Assembly: GCA_002390205.1 (NCBI GenBank)
Contig: DGOV01000032.1
Coordinates: 1 to 22,866, forward strand
DNA from: Proteobacteria bacterium UBA4457
GTDB lineage: Bacteria; Pseudomonadota; Gammaproteobacteria; Ga0077536
Length of the DNA: 22,866 nucleotides
Direction: 5' to 3'
Positions 14,628 to 22,576 of the stretch are shown one piece after another. The position numbers were made by a program, and so were the translations under genes. The number at the start of each line of letters is the position of its first letter. Positions within the stretch are counted from its first letter, which is position 1. The notes beneath the pieces were generated by a model, which worked only from the letters and a program-made list of their open reading frames with translations, was not told the origin of the DNA and ran no database searches.

Positions 14628-15629
14628 TCAAATCCCCTCGGCGAAGGGAGCTCTCGACAAAAGGGTTTCTAACGCCGCATGAGCAGACTTCGCACCAGAA
14701 ATTATGGCCCAGATTTCTGAAGATATAGGCATTGAAATATCCAGTCGCTCTGACATTTCTGAGACAGCTTTCGCACTAGCAACTCCCTCGACCAGAGCAC
14801 CAACCTCAGACTCAGCCGAATTGGCGGTACCCAATCGGGCTAATGCAAGACCGAATCTTCTATTTCGAGACTGATCATCAGTACAAGTGAGCACCAAATC
14901 TCCCATACCAGAGAGCCCCATAAAAGTATTTCGACTCGCACCTAATGCTTCCCCAAGACGAGCAATCTCGCCAAGTCCTCGCGTCATTAGTGCGGCACGT
15001 GCATTACTGCCTAAACTCAAACCATCAGAAATTCCAGCAGCTATAGCTATGACATTTTTCAAAGCTCCCCCGAGCTCAACACCTACGACGTCATAGGTAA
15101 GGTAGGGCCGGAAATGTGTGCTATGCATCATACGCACTAGCGATTCTCTTAGGGCACGATTAGATGATGCGACAGAAATCGCAGCAGGACAACAATTGAT
15201 TACCTCGCTAGCAAAATTAGGTCCCGAAATTTGGGAAAAAGGCACTTCTGCCCCGAATTCTTCAATAACTATTTGGTGAGCTAACGCGCTAGTACCAAGC
15301 TCTAGTCCTTTACTCGCGCACACTATACTTTCTGCAGCAATTCCGCTGCAACGGAATTGCTGCAACGCTTGACGAAATTTCTGAAAAGGAACAACAAAAA
15401 CAACGCAATCAAGTGCAGGGGCTAAATTCAGATCTATACAGGCAGAAATACCTTCATGAAGAAGGACATCAGGCGAAAATATGGGATGACATCTGTGCTT
15501 TTGGATATGTTCGAGAACGACCTGTTTTCGATCCCAGATTAGGGTTCTATTGCCCGCCCGAGCAAACACTGACGCTAAAGCTGTACCCCAGGCTCCTGCA
15601 CCAATAACCATAACCGTACACTGTTTCAT
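14628..15629 (-). CDS. gpsA: Glycerol-3-phosphate dehydrogenase [NAD(P)+]
   Basis: Reduces dihydroxyacetone phosphate to sn-glycerol-3-phosphate, the backbone for phospholipids. The 333 residues begin with the nucleotide-binding GAGAWGTALA (10-19) and contain SGPNFASEV, the catalytic-lysine region ELGGALKNVIAIAAGISDG, and TRGLGEIARLG plus GLSGMGDLVLTC, all as in the family. In E. coli gpsA is followed upstream by secB, grxC and yibN; here the yibN-like gene follows after 41 bases, with secB and grxC absent. The coding sequence contains a perfect 13-base inverted repeat (15333-15364) without any change in protein length. Confidence 0.97.
   Translation of the reverse strand: MKQCTVMVIGAGAWGTALASVFARAGNRTLIWDRKQVVLEHIQKHRCHPIFSPDVLLHEGISACIDLNLAPALDCVVFVVPFQKFRQALQQFRCSGIAAESIVCASKGLELGTSALAHQIVIEEFGAEVPFSQISGPNFASEVINCCPAAISVASSNRALRESLVRMMHSTHFRPYLTYDVVGVELGGALKNVIAIAAGISDGLSLGSNARAALMTRGLGEIARLGEALGASRNTFMGLSGMGDLVLTCTDDQSRNRRFGLALARLGTANSAESEVGALVEGVASAKAVSEMSERLDISMPISSEIWAIISGAKSAHAALETLLSRAPFAEGI
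15333..15364. repeat. 13-bp perfect inverted repeat inside gpsA
   Basis: TGCAGCAATTCCG (15333-15345), a six-base centre, and CGGAATTGCTGCA (15352-15364) are exact reverse complements. In the gpsA mRNA this would be a stable hairpin. It encodes part of the segment between VPFQKFRQAL and IVCASKG, whose length appears unchanged compared with relatives, so it is not an insertion. Confidence 0.85.
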
Positions 15630-15670
15630 TTCTATTGCGCTAATCCCTTTTTAAAAAAAAGAATATGAGC

Positions 15671-16114
15671 CTATTCTGAAGGCTTAACTAATGGATAATT
15701 CGCCGACTTCCAAGCAACAACGCCCCCTTTAAGAACAAAGCTTTGCTCGAAACCAATTTTTTTCAGCTCCCGCACTGCCCTACTGCTTATAGATCCAGAC
15801 GAGCAGCAAACTATTAGAGGCTTATTTTTATGCTTTTTTAGACGTTCGGAAAACACACTGAAATCTTTACGAGGAATATTTATAGCCTTAGCGATATGTC
15901 CACTTATGAACTCTTTTTCTTCTCTGACATCTACAACCACAGCTTTTTCTCGATTAACCGCCGTAACAGCCTCAGATGCGCTCAGACCGCTAGCCTGATT
16001 CAAAAAACTAGACAGTAACAGGCTACATGAGACGCAAAAAGCTGTCACAAGAAACCAATGATTTATTACAAATTCTGAAAGTTGTTCCATAAAAAATATA
16101 AAAGCCTCTAGCAT
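15671..16114 (-). CDS. yibN: Membrane-anchored rhodanese-like protein (YibN type)
   Basis: A 147-residue protein with one N-terminal membrane segment (about residues 18-38) followed by a single cytoplasmic rhodanese domain: VVVDVREEKEFISGHIAKAINIP and the active-site loop CSSGSIS starting at Cys104 (preceded by Cys103). This is the YibN architecture, found beside gpsA/secB/grxC in gammaproteobacteria; sulphur transfer is likely but the substrate is not known. ATG 16114 is used; ATG 16090 (MEQLSEFVINHW) resembles the family start better, though its spacing to a ribosome site is poor. It is divergent from gpmI, the same relation seen in E. coli. Confidence 0.9.
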   Translation of the reverse strand: MLEAFIFFMEQLSEFVINHWFLVTAFCVSCSLLLSSFLNQASGLSASEAVTAVNREKAVVVDVREEKEFISGHIAKAINIPRKDFSVFSERLKKHKNKPLIVCCSSGSISSRAVRELKKIGFEQSFVLKGGVVAWKSANYPLVKPSE

Positions 16115-16212
16115 AGCGACATCTCAGTTTAGGCAAACTATTCCGAACGTGCTATTACAATTTGTTATACTAAGCATTAATTATAACATTATAAAACACT
16201 ACCAGGCGGACT
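16115..16212. promoter_or_regulatory. Divergent promoter region of yibN and gpmI
   Basis: A 98-base A+T-rich gap between divergent genes. For gpmI the best candidate is an extended -10, TGTTATACT at 16163-16171, which would start transcription near 16178; no good -35 accompanies it. AGG at 16204-16206 lies six bases before the gpmI ATG. A further TATAAC/TATAAA pair lies at 16182-16195. For the yibN direction I see no convincing promoter. Confidence 0.45.
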
Positions 16213-17772
16213 ATGGGAAATCATGTGCAACCTATCCTATTACTTATTCTAGATGGTTGGGGATATAGCGAAAAAAAAGAATACAACGCGATCGATAACG
16301 CTAAAACTCCTAACTGGGATCGGATGTGGAGAAATGAAACTCACACGTTACTAAGCTGCTCAGGCCGCGATGTAGGTTTACCTGATCGCCAAATGGGCAA
16401 CTCTGAAGTAGGCCATATGCATATGGGCGCTGGTCGCTTGATTGACCAAGATCTATCAAAAATAAACAAGCAGATCGAAAATGGAGATTTTTATGAGAAT
16501 ACGGCCCTCAAAAAAGCAGCCGGCATTGCCGCTGAAACGAAACAGAACCTCCATATTATAGGAATGCTTTCTCCGGGCGGAGTTCATAGCCATGAAGACC
16601 ACATCGTTGCCCTGGTTGACTTATGCAGTCAAAATAAAGTGGAAAATATTCTACTGCATTTGATTTTAGATGGCCGCGATACTCCTCCCAAAAGCGCTCT
16701 ACACTCTATACAAAAGCTCAATGATTTTCTCTCCCTGCATCCTAATGCGAAAATTAGCTCAGTGTCAGGTCGATACTTCTCAATGGATAGAAATAATAAC
16801 TGGGACAGGTCGAAACTCGCTTTTGACTTGATAACACGAGGAGTCGGTAAATTTAGCGCCCGTACCGCGAATGAAGCGATATTATCGGCATATGACAGAA
16901 ATGAAACCGACGAATTTATCAGCCCTACTGCCATAGTCAATGATACGAAAATCGACCAAGTGAACCCCAACGATGTTGTTGTCTTTGCAAACTTTCGCTC
17001 TGATCGTGCAAGACAGCTAACAGAACCTATGAGTCAGAAAAAGTTCGAACAATTTCCACGACCGACTGGGTTCCCTTTAAAGAACATTTTCACAATGACT
17101 CAATACAAGAAAGATTTTCAAGTCACAGTGGCTTATCCACCAACTGAAATTAAAAATTCCTTTGGTGAAGTTATCTCGAATGTTGGACTTAAACAGCTGC
17201 GAATAGCGGAAACCGAAAAATATGCCCACGTTACATTTTTCTTTAATGGAGGAAAGGAAGAACCACTAGAAGGAGAAGAAAGAAAATTAATCCCATCTCC
17301 TAATGTGACAACTTACGATTTAAAACCAGAAATGAGCGCGCTTGAAGTCACAAATACTCTCGAAGCAGCCGTAGCAAGTAAAAAATATGATGTAGTGATT
17401 TGTAACTTAGCAAATGCTGATATGGTTGGGCACACTGGTGATTTTGCTGCCACAGTCGCAGCTATTGAGACTCTAGACAGCTGTTTAGCGAGGATATCAT
17501 TAGCATGTAAGAATTACGGCATGGAAATACTTATCACAGCAGACCACGGCAATGCTGAACAGATGTCAGACCAGAAAGAGGGTGCTGGGTCTGAACCGCA
17601 TACAGCCCACACTAACAACGCAGTCCCTCTAGTCTATATTGGAAGAAAGGCAGGTGCTATAGATGGCGCCAGCCTCGTTGATATAGCGCCGACACTATTA
17701 TCGCTAATGGGTCTGGCGGCACCTGAAGAAATGCAAGGCAAGCCATTTATTCGGTTATCGGACGATCACTGA
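16213..17772 (+). CDS. gpmI: 2,3-bisphosphoglycerate-independent phosphoglycerate mutase
   Basis: Interconverts 3- and 2-phosphoglycerate in glycolysis and gluconeogenesis, with two manganese ions and a phosphoserine. At 519 residues it has the normal two-domain layout of the alkaline-phosphatase superfamily: LILDGWG (Asp14), MGNSEVGHMHMGAGR with nucleophile Ser64, LDGRDTPP, FANFRSDRARQLT, YAHVTFFFNGG, CNLANADMVGHTGD and ITADHGNAEQM. No key residue appears lost. It is a stand-alone gene between yibN (divergent) and ubiB (convergent, seven bases apart). Confidence 0.98.
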   Translation: MGNHVQPILLLILDGWGYSEKKEYNAIDNAKTPNWDRMWRNETHTLLSCSGRDVGLPDRQMGNSEVGHMHMGAGRLIDQDLSKINKQIENGDFYENTALKKAAGIAAETKQNLHIIGMLSPGGVHSHEDHIVALVDLCSQNKVENILLHLILDGRDTPPKSALHSIQKLNDFLSLHPNAKISSVSGRYFSMDRNNNWDRSKLAFDLITRGVGKFSARTANEAILSAYDRNETDEFISPTAIVNDTKIDQVNPNDVVVFANFRSDRARQLTEPMSQKKFEQFPRPTGFPLKNIFTMTQYKKDFQVTVAYPPTEIKNSFGEVISNVGLKQLRIAETEKYAHVTFFFNGGKEEPLEGEERKLIPSPNVTTYDLKPEMSALEVTNTLEAAVASKKYDVVICNLANADMVGHTGDFAATVAAIETLDSCLARISLACKNYGMEILITADHGNAEQMSDQKEGAGSEPHTAHTNNAVPLVYIGRKAGAIDGASLVDIAPTLLSLMGLAAPEEMQGKPFIRLSDDH

Positions 17773-17779
17773 GACAAGC

Positions 17780-19462
17780 TCACTCCTTTCGTCCAAAAAT
17801 AGCATACATAAGGCTCGCAAAACCTGCACTTCCTAATATTAGAGTTTCTCTCGGTATAGAACTCGACAAAGGGAAACTGGAGGTATGTAGCCCATAAAGT
17901 ACCGCAGCCGATATCATGAAACCTACTCCAATGATCACTAATGTGATAGTTCTCCGCAGAACCTTAATCTCTTTTCGGATATTGATTAACTGCGGATCAC
18001 TAGTTTTTATGCGCATTCTTCCTGTTCGCATCTGGTCTAATAAATCGAGCATGGCCAGTGGTAGTGCAGGCAACTGAGCCGCCCAACGCGGGGTATTTTC
18101 TTTCATCCCTCGATTAATACTTTCAAAACCTACTCTCTCTTTCATGAATAACTCTAACGAGGGCTTCGCAGTTGCCCAGAGATCTAACTCAGGATAAAGC
18201 TCCCTCCCCATACCCTCTATATTCATAAGTGTCTTTTGCAATAATAGAAGTTGTGGGAGAACTTCCATCTCAAAGCGTTGTGCCGTCTGAAATAAGCGCA
18301 GCAACAGGTCTCCGACTGATACGTCTTTGAGCGGCCGATCAAAGATAGGCTCGCAAACAGCGCGAATAGCAAACTCAAATTCTTCCACTCTGGTAGTATC
18401 TGGGACCCAGCCAGATTCGACATGCAGCTGAGCAACACGTCGGTAGTCTTTGCTCAAAAACGCCGAAAAATTCTCTGCTAGGTAACGTTGATCAAAATCG
18501 CTTAAAGCTCCCATAATCCCAAAGTCGACTAGCGCATAACGCCAGTCACCATCCGCATCTTTAGGCATCACAAATAAATTCCCAGGATGTACGTCAGCAT
18601 GGAAAAAGTTATCTCGAAACACCTGGCTAAAAAAAATCTCGATCCCTTGCTCAGCTAGTGTTTTCAGATCCGCTCCTGCTGCTAATAAGTCGTCTCGATG
18701 CATTACGTTCAAACCATGTACACGCTCAATGACGAGAATATTAGACCTGGTTAAATCCCAATAGACCTTCGGGACATAAAGTATTTTCGACTCTTCATGA
18801 TTCCGTCTAATTTGCGCCGCATTGGAGGCCTCGCGCATCATATCTAATTCATCAAGTATCGTCTTCTCAAACTCGGATACCACTAAACTCAACTTTAAGC
18901 GCTTACCGCTCGCCCAGTACTTCTCAGCTGCACCTGCGAGCTTATGCATTAATGCGATATCTTGTTCTATAGCTTTCTTTAGGTTCGGGCGAACAATTTT
19001 AACTACCACATCCGAACCATCAAGCAATTTGGCCGAATGAACTTGAGCAATTGAGGCTGATGCTAAAGGCTTTACATCAAACTCCAGAAATGCCTGATCC
19101 ACGGATTGACTATATGCTTTCTCGATTATTTTGACGGCCATTTCCCCAGGAAATGGGGGCACATGGTCTTGGAGTTTTTGGAGCTCTTCAGCTATATCAT
19201 CACTAAGAAGATCTCGTCTGGTCGAAAGAATTTGACCGAATTTTATAAAAATTGGACCCAATTCTTCAAATACGAGTCGAATGCGTTTTGCCCGATTATT
19301 TTTTTGTTTCCCTAACCAATTCCAAGGAAATAAGTACCTAACAATATGAAACGGTCTAAGAACTGACATTGAGAAAATAATGTCATCAAAGCCATGTCGT
19401 ATTAAGACACGCTGTATAACTAAGACCCTGTAGATGTCTCGCAACTTCATATGGCTCTTCAT
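17780..19462 (-). CDS. ubiB: Ubiquinone biosynthesis atypical kinase/ATPase UbiB
   Basis: A member of the ABC1/ADCK/UbiB family needed for ubiquinone synthesis, thought to help access or extract the lipid intermediates. The 560 residues carry the family-specific KxGQ motif (KFGQ at 74-77), the alanine-rich loop (ASASIAQVHSA), the FFHADVHPGNLF catalytic loop and the metal-binding LVDFG. Two C-terminal hydrophobic segments (TITLVIIGVGFMISAAVLYG and RETLILGSAGFASLMYAIFG) anchor it to the inner membrane. The ATG overlaps the ubiJ stop as ATGA, so the two are translationally coupled. Confidence 0.97.
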   Translation of the reverse strand: MKSHMKLRDIYRVLVIQRVLIRHGFDDIIFSMSVLRPFHIVRYLFPWNWLGKQKNNRAKRIRLVFEELGPIFIKFGQILSTRRDLLSDDIAEELQKLQDHVPPFPGEMAVKIIEKAYSQSVDQAFLEFDVKPLASASIAQVHSAKLLDGSDVVVKIVRPNLKKAIEQDIALMHKLAGAAEKYWASGKRLKLSLVVSEFEKTILDELDMMREASNAAQIRRNHEESKILYVPKVYWDLTRSNILVIERVHGLNVMHRDDLLAAGADLKTLAEQGIEIFFSQVFRDNFFHADVHPGNLFVMPKDADGDWRYALVDFGIMGALSDFDQRYLAENFSAFLSKDYRRVAQLHVESGWVPDTTRVEEFEFAIRAVCEPIFDRPLKDVSVGDLLLRLFQTAQRFEMEVLPQLLLLQKTLMNIEGMGRELYPELDLWATAKPSLELFMKERVGFESINRGMKENTPRWAAQLPALPLAMLDLLDQMRTGRMRIKTSDPQLINIRKEIKVLRRTITLVIIGVGFMISAAVLYGLHTSSFPLSSSIPRETLILGSAGFASLMYAIFGRKE

Positions 19463-20091
19463 CCCGTTTTTTCTATGGTCTTCATTTGATGTTCAACTGA
19501 TTCGAGTCTTTTTGATAATGAAGACATTTGATCAACGAAATTTTTGAAATCTCCACTCGAAGGCACTAGTCCTTTTTCATACTGTATATAATCTATTAAA
19601 TCAAATTTAGCTTTACCAACAGTAGCTAAAAGCTTATTTCGAATTATCCCTAGATTATAAAAAACCACATGCGCCGAGGCATCGCCAACTATTTTTGACA
19701 ATAATTCTTCCCCATCAAAATCAATTTTTTCAATCAAATTTTCAACCTGCTTAGCCACTCCGAGATCTCCCGAAATTTGTACTGATCCAGCGGCTAAGGG
19801 CTGTCTACGAAACTTGCTTTCAAAGAAAGTTAGATAATTTAAAGCGGTACCAGAAACAGTAACATCTGGATCTGAAGCTTGTCCATGTTTGATAGAAAAT
19901 TGATTATTATCAATCGCGATATGAAACTTAAGGTCAATTTGGGTCAGAACAACTTGGACTACCCGTCCGTTCAGCTCTAATATTTCAATATTCTCCCCGC
20001 GGTCGAGACCAAGAATTTTATTAATGTGAGCAGACAAGCTATTTGTGAACAATTCATAGTCACTCGTATTATTAAGTCTGTTAGAGAACAT
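19459..20091 (-). CDS. ubiJ: Ubiquinone biosynthesis accessory factor UbiJ
   Basis: A 210-residue protein with an SCP2 lipid-binding domain (about residues 20-125: LELNGRVVQVVLTQIDLKFHI, then DPDVTVSGTALNYLTF and LAAGSVQISGDLGVAKQV) and a C-terminal coiled-coil (VDQMSSLSKRLESVEHQMKT), the layout of UbiJ. UbiJ with UbiK helps hold hydrophobic intermediates for the Ubi enzyme complex. It lies between ubiE and ubiB, its invariable position in gammaproteobacteria. Start ATG 20089-20091, eight bases after the ubiE stop. Confidence 0.95.
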   Translation of the reverse strand: MFSNRLNNTSDYELFTNSLSAHINKILGLDRGENIEILELNGRVVQVVLTQIDLKFHIAIDNNQFSIKHGQASDPDVTVSGTALNYLTFFESKFRRQPLAAGSVQISGDLGVAKQVENLIEKIDFDGEELLSKIVGDASAHVVFYNLGIIRNKLLATVGKAKFDLIDYIQYEKGLVPSSGDFKNFVDQMSSLSKRLESVEHQMKTIEKTG

Positions 20092-20099
20092 CCTACTTA

Positions 20100-20894
20100 C
20101 TAAGAGCTTCTCGCCACATGCACTGCCACAGCGCCACCTAACAAGTTATAGCATCTCACATCTTTAAGTCCAGTGTCTTCAATCATGTACGAGAGTTCTG
20201 TTTGGCCTGGGTGAAGATCTATCGACTCGCCGAGATAACGATAACTCTCGCTATCATTCGCTATAAGGGCACCAAGTTTAGGAAGAATTTTTAAAGTATA
20301 AAATTTATGAACAACAGATAATAAAGGCGCTTTAACCTTTGAGAATTCTAAAATAACGACGGCGCCTCCAGGTGCTAAAACTCTACATATTTCGTTTAGC
20401 GCGTTAAGTTTGTCAGTAACATTACGGAGGCCAAACCCTATCACTACCCGATCAAAAGTACCATCTTGATATGGCAAAGACTCTGCACTTGCTTGGGCAT
20501 AGCTAATTTTTTTTACAGCCGCATTATCGAGAGATTTGTCTCTCCCAAGTGAAAGCATACTTAAATTAATATCGTTACAGACCACACTAACATCGTCTTT
20601 TCGAAGACCATTTATAATTCTGGCCAGATCTCCAGTCCCAGACGCAAGGTCTAGTACCTTATGTCCTGGCTGAACATCCAAAATTTTTATCGCATAATCC
20701 TTCCACCACCTATGCAAACCAAAAGACATGAGATCATTCATTAGGTCATATTTCAGCGCTACAGAATCAAACACTCCGCGAACTTTTCTTGTTTTTTCGC
20801 TATGAGACACTGTCTCATAGCCAAAGGCACTTGATTCATCAGATGAATTTCCCTGACACATGTTAGGAGTCTTCATTCTGACTAACTCTGACAT
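20100..20894 (-). CDS. ubiE: Demethylmenaquinone/ubiquinone C-methyltransferase UbiE
   Basis: SAM-dependent C-methyltransferase acting on the 2-polyprenyl-6-methoxy benzoquinol intermediate (and on demethylmenaquinone where present). The 264 residues contain KVRGVFDSVALKYDLMNDLMSFGLHR, the SAM motif VLDLASGTGD (about 80-89), VVIGFGLRNV and GGAVVILEFSK, typical of UbiE. ATG 20894 overlaps the DUF971 gene by 32 bases; downstream alternatives at 20876 and 20861 (just after the DUF971 stop) also lie before the conserved FGYETV. A 23-base palindrome (20799-20821) lies within the sequence encoding GYETVSHS. Confidence 0.97.
   Translation of the reverse strand: MSELVRMKTPNMCQGNSSDESSAFGYETVSHSEKTRKVRGVFDSVALKYDLMNDLMSFGLHRWWKDYAIKILDVQPGHKVLDLASGTGDLARIINGLRKDDVSVVCNDINLSMLSLGRDKSLDNAAVKKISYAQASAESLPYQDGTFDRVVIGFGLRNVTDKLNALNEICRVLAPGGAVVILEFSKVKAPLLSVVHKFYTLKILPKLGALIANDSESYRYLGESIDLHPGQTELSYMIEDTGLKDVRCYNLLGGAVAVHVARSS
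20799..20821. repeat. 23-base palindrome inside ubiE
   Basis: GCTATGAGACA (20799-20809), one central base, and TGTCTCATAGC (20811-20821) are exact reverse complements. As DNA it looks like an operator-type dyad; as RNA it gives about nine base pairs with a five-base loop. It lies about 75 bases after the ubiE start. Confidence 0.85.
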
Positions 20895-21237
20895 GACCTG
20901 CCAATTGAAGCGCTTCTATATAATTGTCCCAATACTCTTTTTTCTGGACGCCCATTTCATACAAGTAATCCCATGTATACAATCCGGTATCATGTCCATC
21001 ACCAAAAACAAGCCTCACTGCATAATTTCCAATAAGCTCGACATCCTCTATAGTCGCGTCTTCCTTCCCGACTTGTAGCACCGCTTGACCAGGACTATGG
21101 CCCTTTACATCTGCAGAAGGAGAGTAGACACGAAGAAATTCAGCTGAAAAATCGAAGACTTCCTCTGTATCGAAAGTTACTATTAATCTTCGAGATTTTT
21201 TACGTAGCTCAATATTCTTAGGGTAATGCTTTTCCAT
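20863..21237 (-). CDS. DUF971 domain protein
   Basis: A 124-residue single-domain protein of the DUF971 family (gamma-butyrobetaine hydroxylase-like N-terminal domain). Visible family features are IELRKKSRRLIVTFD, FDFSAEFLRVYSPSA, the V(E)LIGNYAVRLVFGDGHDTGLYTWDYL core and the closing WDNYIEAL. Function is not established; the same domain occurs fused to Mrp/ApbC-type iron-sulphur carriers (plant HCF101), so a link to cluster handling is a reasonable but unproved idea. It starts four bases after hslU and overlaps ubiE, a position it keeps in many gammaproteobacteria. Confidence 0.9.
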   Translation of the reverse strand: MEKHYPKNIELRKKSRRLIVTFDTEEVFDFSAEFLRVYSPSADVKGHSPGQAVLQVGKEDATIEDVELIGNYAVRLVFGDGHDTGLYTWDYLYEMGVQKKEYWDNYIEALQLAGHVRVSQNEDS

Positions 21238-21241
21238 GAGC

Positions 21242-22567
21242 TTATAGGATATATTTGGCTAGATCTGAGTCGCCAATCAAATGTCCAATATGCGTATCAA
21301 CATAACTCGCATCTACTTGAACGCTTTGGCCTTTCATCTCTGAGGCTGTGTAAGACAAAGCCTCAAGCATTTTTTCCATCACAGTATGTAACCTCCTGGC
21401 CCCAATATTTTCACTCTTCTCATTTATCGCAAAAGCACATTCTGCGACTCTCCTTATCCCATCTTCCGAAAAATCAATATCGACACCCTCTGTCGCCAAG
21501 AGGGCTTTATACTGCAACGTTAATGAAGCATTCGGCTCAGTTAATATTTTCACGAAATCTTCAACTTCAAGAGATTTTAGCTCCACGCGATTTGGTAATC
21601 TACCTTGTAATTCAGGAATGAGATCAGAAGGTTTTGAAAAATGAAAAGCACCTGAAGCAATGAACAGAATATGATCGGTTTTAATAAGACCGTACTTTGT
21701 GGAGACAGTACACCCCTCTACCAACGGGAGCAAATCTCTCTGCACCCCTTCCCGAGAAACATCAGGCCCAGAGCTATCACCGCGCTTGGCGATTTTATCG
21801 ATTTCATCTAAAAAGACGATTCCATTTTGCTCAATGTTCTCTATTGCTTGTGCTTTTATCTCGTCTTCATCAACTAACTTGGCGGCTTCTTCATCTAGTA
21901 GCATTTTTCGGGCTACCCTGACCGTAACCTTTCTGCTCTTACTTTTCTCTGAATTAAGACTCTGAAACATATTTTGAAGCTGACCCGTCATTTCCTCCAT
22001 CCCGGGCGGTGTCATAATTTCCAGCCCAATATTCGGAGAATTAACTTTAATGTCAATTTCTCTATCCTCTAAGGTGTTTTCTCTAAACATCTTCCTAAAT
22101 TTTTGTCTTGTGTCAGATTGGCTATCGCTATCGTCAACTCCAGATTTAGGGAGTAGTGCATCCAGGATACGTTCTTCGGCTGCGTCAGCTGCCCTCCTCT
22201 GAACTGCCTTAACAGCAGTAGCTCTGGCTAGCTTAATAGAAATTTCCGTTAAGTCCCTTATTATAGATTCTACATCTCTGCCAACATAGCCCACTTCTGT
22301 GAACTTTGTAGCTTCTATCTTGACAAAAGGAGCCTTAACAAGCCTAGCTAGTCGTCTAGCGATTTCAGTCTTACCTACCCCTGTAGGGCCAATCATCAAA
22401 ATATTCTTAGGCGTGATTTCTTCCCGTAATGATTCTTCAACCTTAAGCCTACGCCATCGGTTTCTTAACGCAATAGCGACTGCACGCTTCGCGTCGTCCT
22501 GGCCAACAATATGTTGATCTAGATGTTGAACTATTTCTTGCGGGGAAAGATCATTTTCTTGTTTCAA
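21242..22567 (-). CDS. hslU: HslU ATPase subunit of the HslVU protease
   Basis: The AAA+ unfoldase that feeds proteins into the HslV peptidase. The 441 residues (E. coli 443) show IVGQDDAKRAVAIALRNRWRR, Walker A GPTGVGKTE, the pore motif GYVGRDVESIIRDL, the intermediate I domain, Walker B IVFLDEIDKIA and the C-terminal SENIGARRLHTVMEKMLE, ending in KYIL, the tail that docks into HslV. The start is TTG 22567, with AGG eight bases upstream, nine bases after the hslV stop. No promoter is apparent between hslV and ubiB, so all six genes look like one transcription unit. Confidence 0.97.
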   Translation of the reverse strand: MKQENDLSPQEIVQHLDQHIVGQDDAKRAVAIALRNRWRRLKVEESLREEITPKNILMIGPTGVGKTEIARRLARLVKAPFVKIEATKFTEVGYVGRDVESIIRDLTEISIKLARATAVKAVQRRAADAAEERILDALLPKSGVDDSDSQSDTRQKFRKMFRENTLEDREIDIKVNSPNIGLEIMTPPGMEEMTGQLQNMFQSLNSEKSKSRKVTVRVARKMLLDEEAAKLVDEDEIKAQAIENIEQNGIVFLDEIDKIAKRGDSSGPDVSREGVQRDLLPLVEGCTVSTKYGLIKTDHILFIASGAFHFSKPSDLIPELQGRLPNRVELKSLEVEDFVKILTEPNASLTLQYKALLATEGVDIDFSEDGIRRVAECAFAINEKSENIGARRLHTVMEKMLEALSYTASEMKGQSVQVDASYVDTHIGHLIGDSDLAKYIL

Positions 22568-22576
22568 TGTTGTTAC

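Noticed and set aside
16413..16426. 14-base palindrome in gpmI
   Set aside because: It follows from the conserved codons for the HMHM metal-site motif, so protein constraint explains it.
21226..21621. Plus-strand frame of 131 codons opposite hslU
   Set aside because: Lies entirely against conserved hslU sequence and shows no family features.
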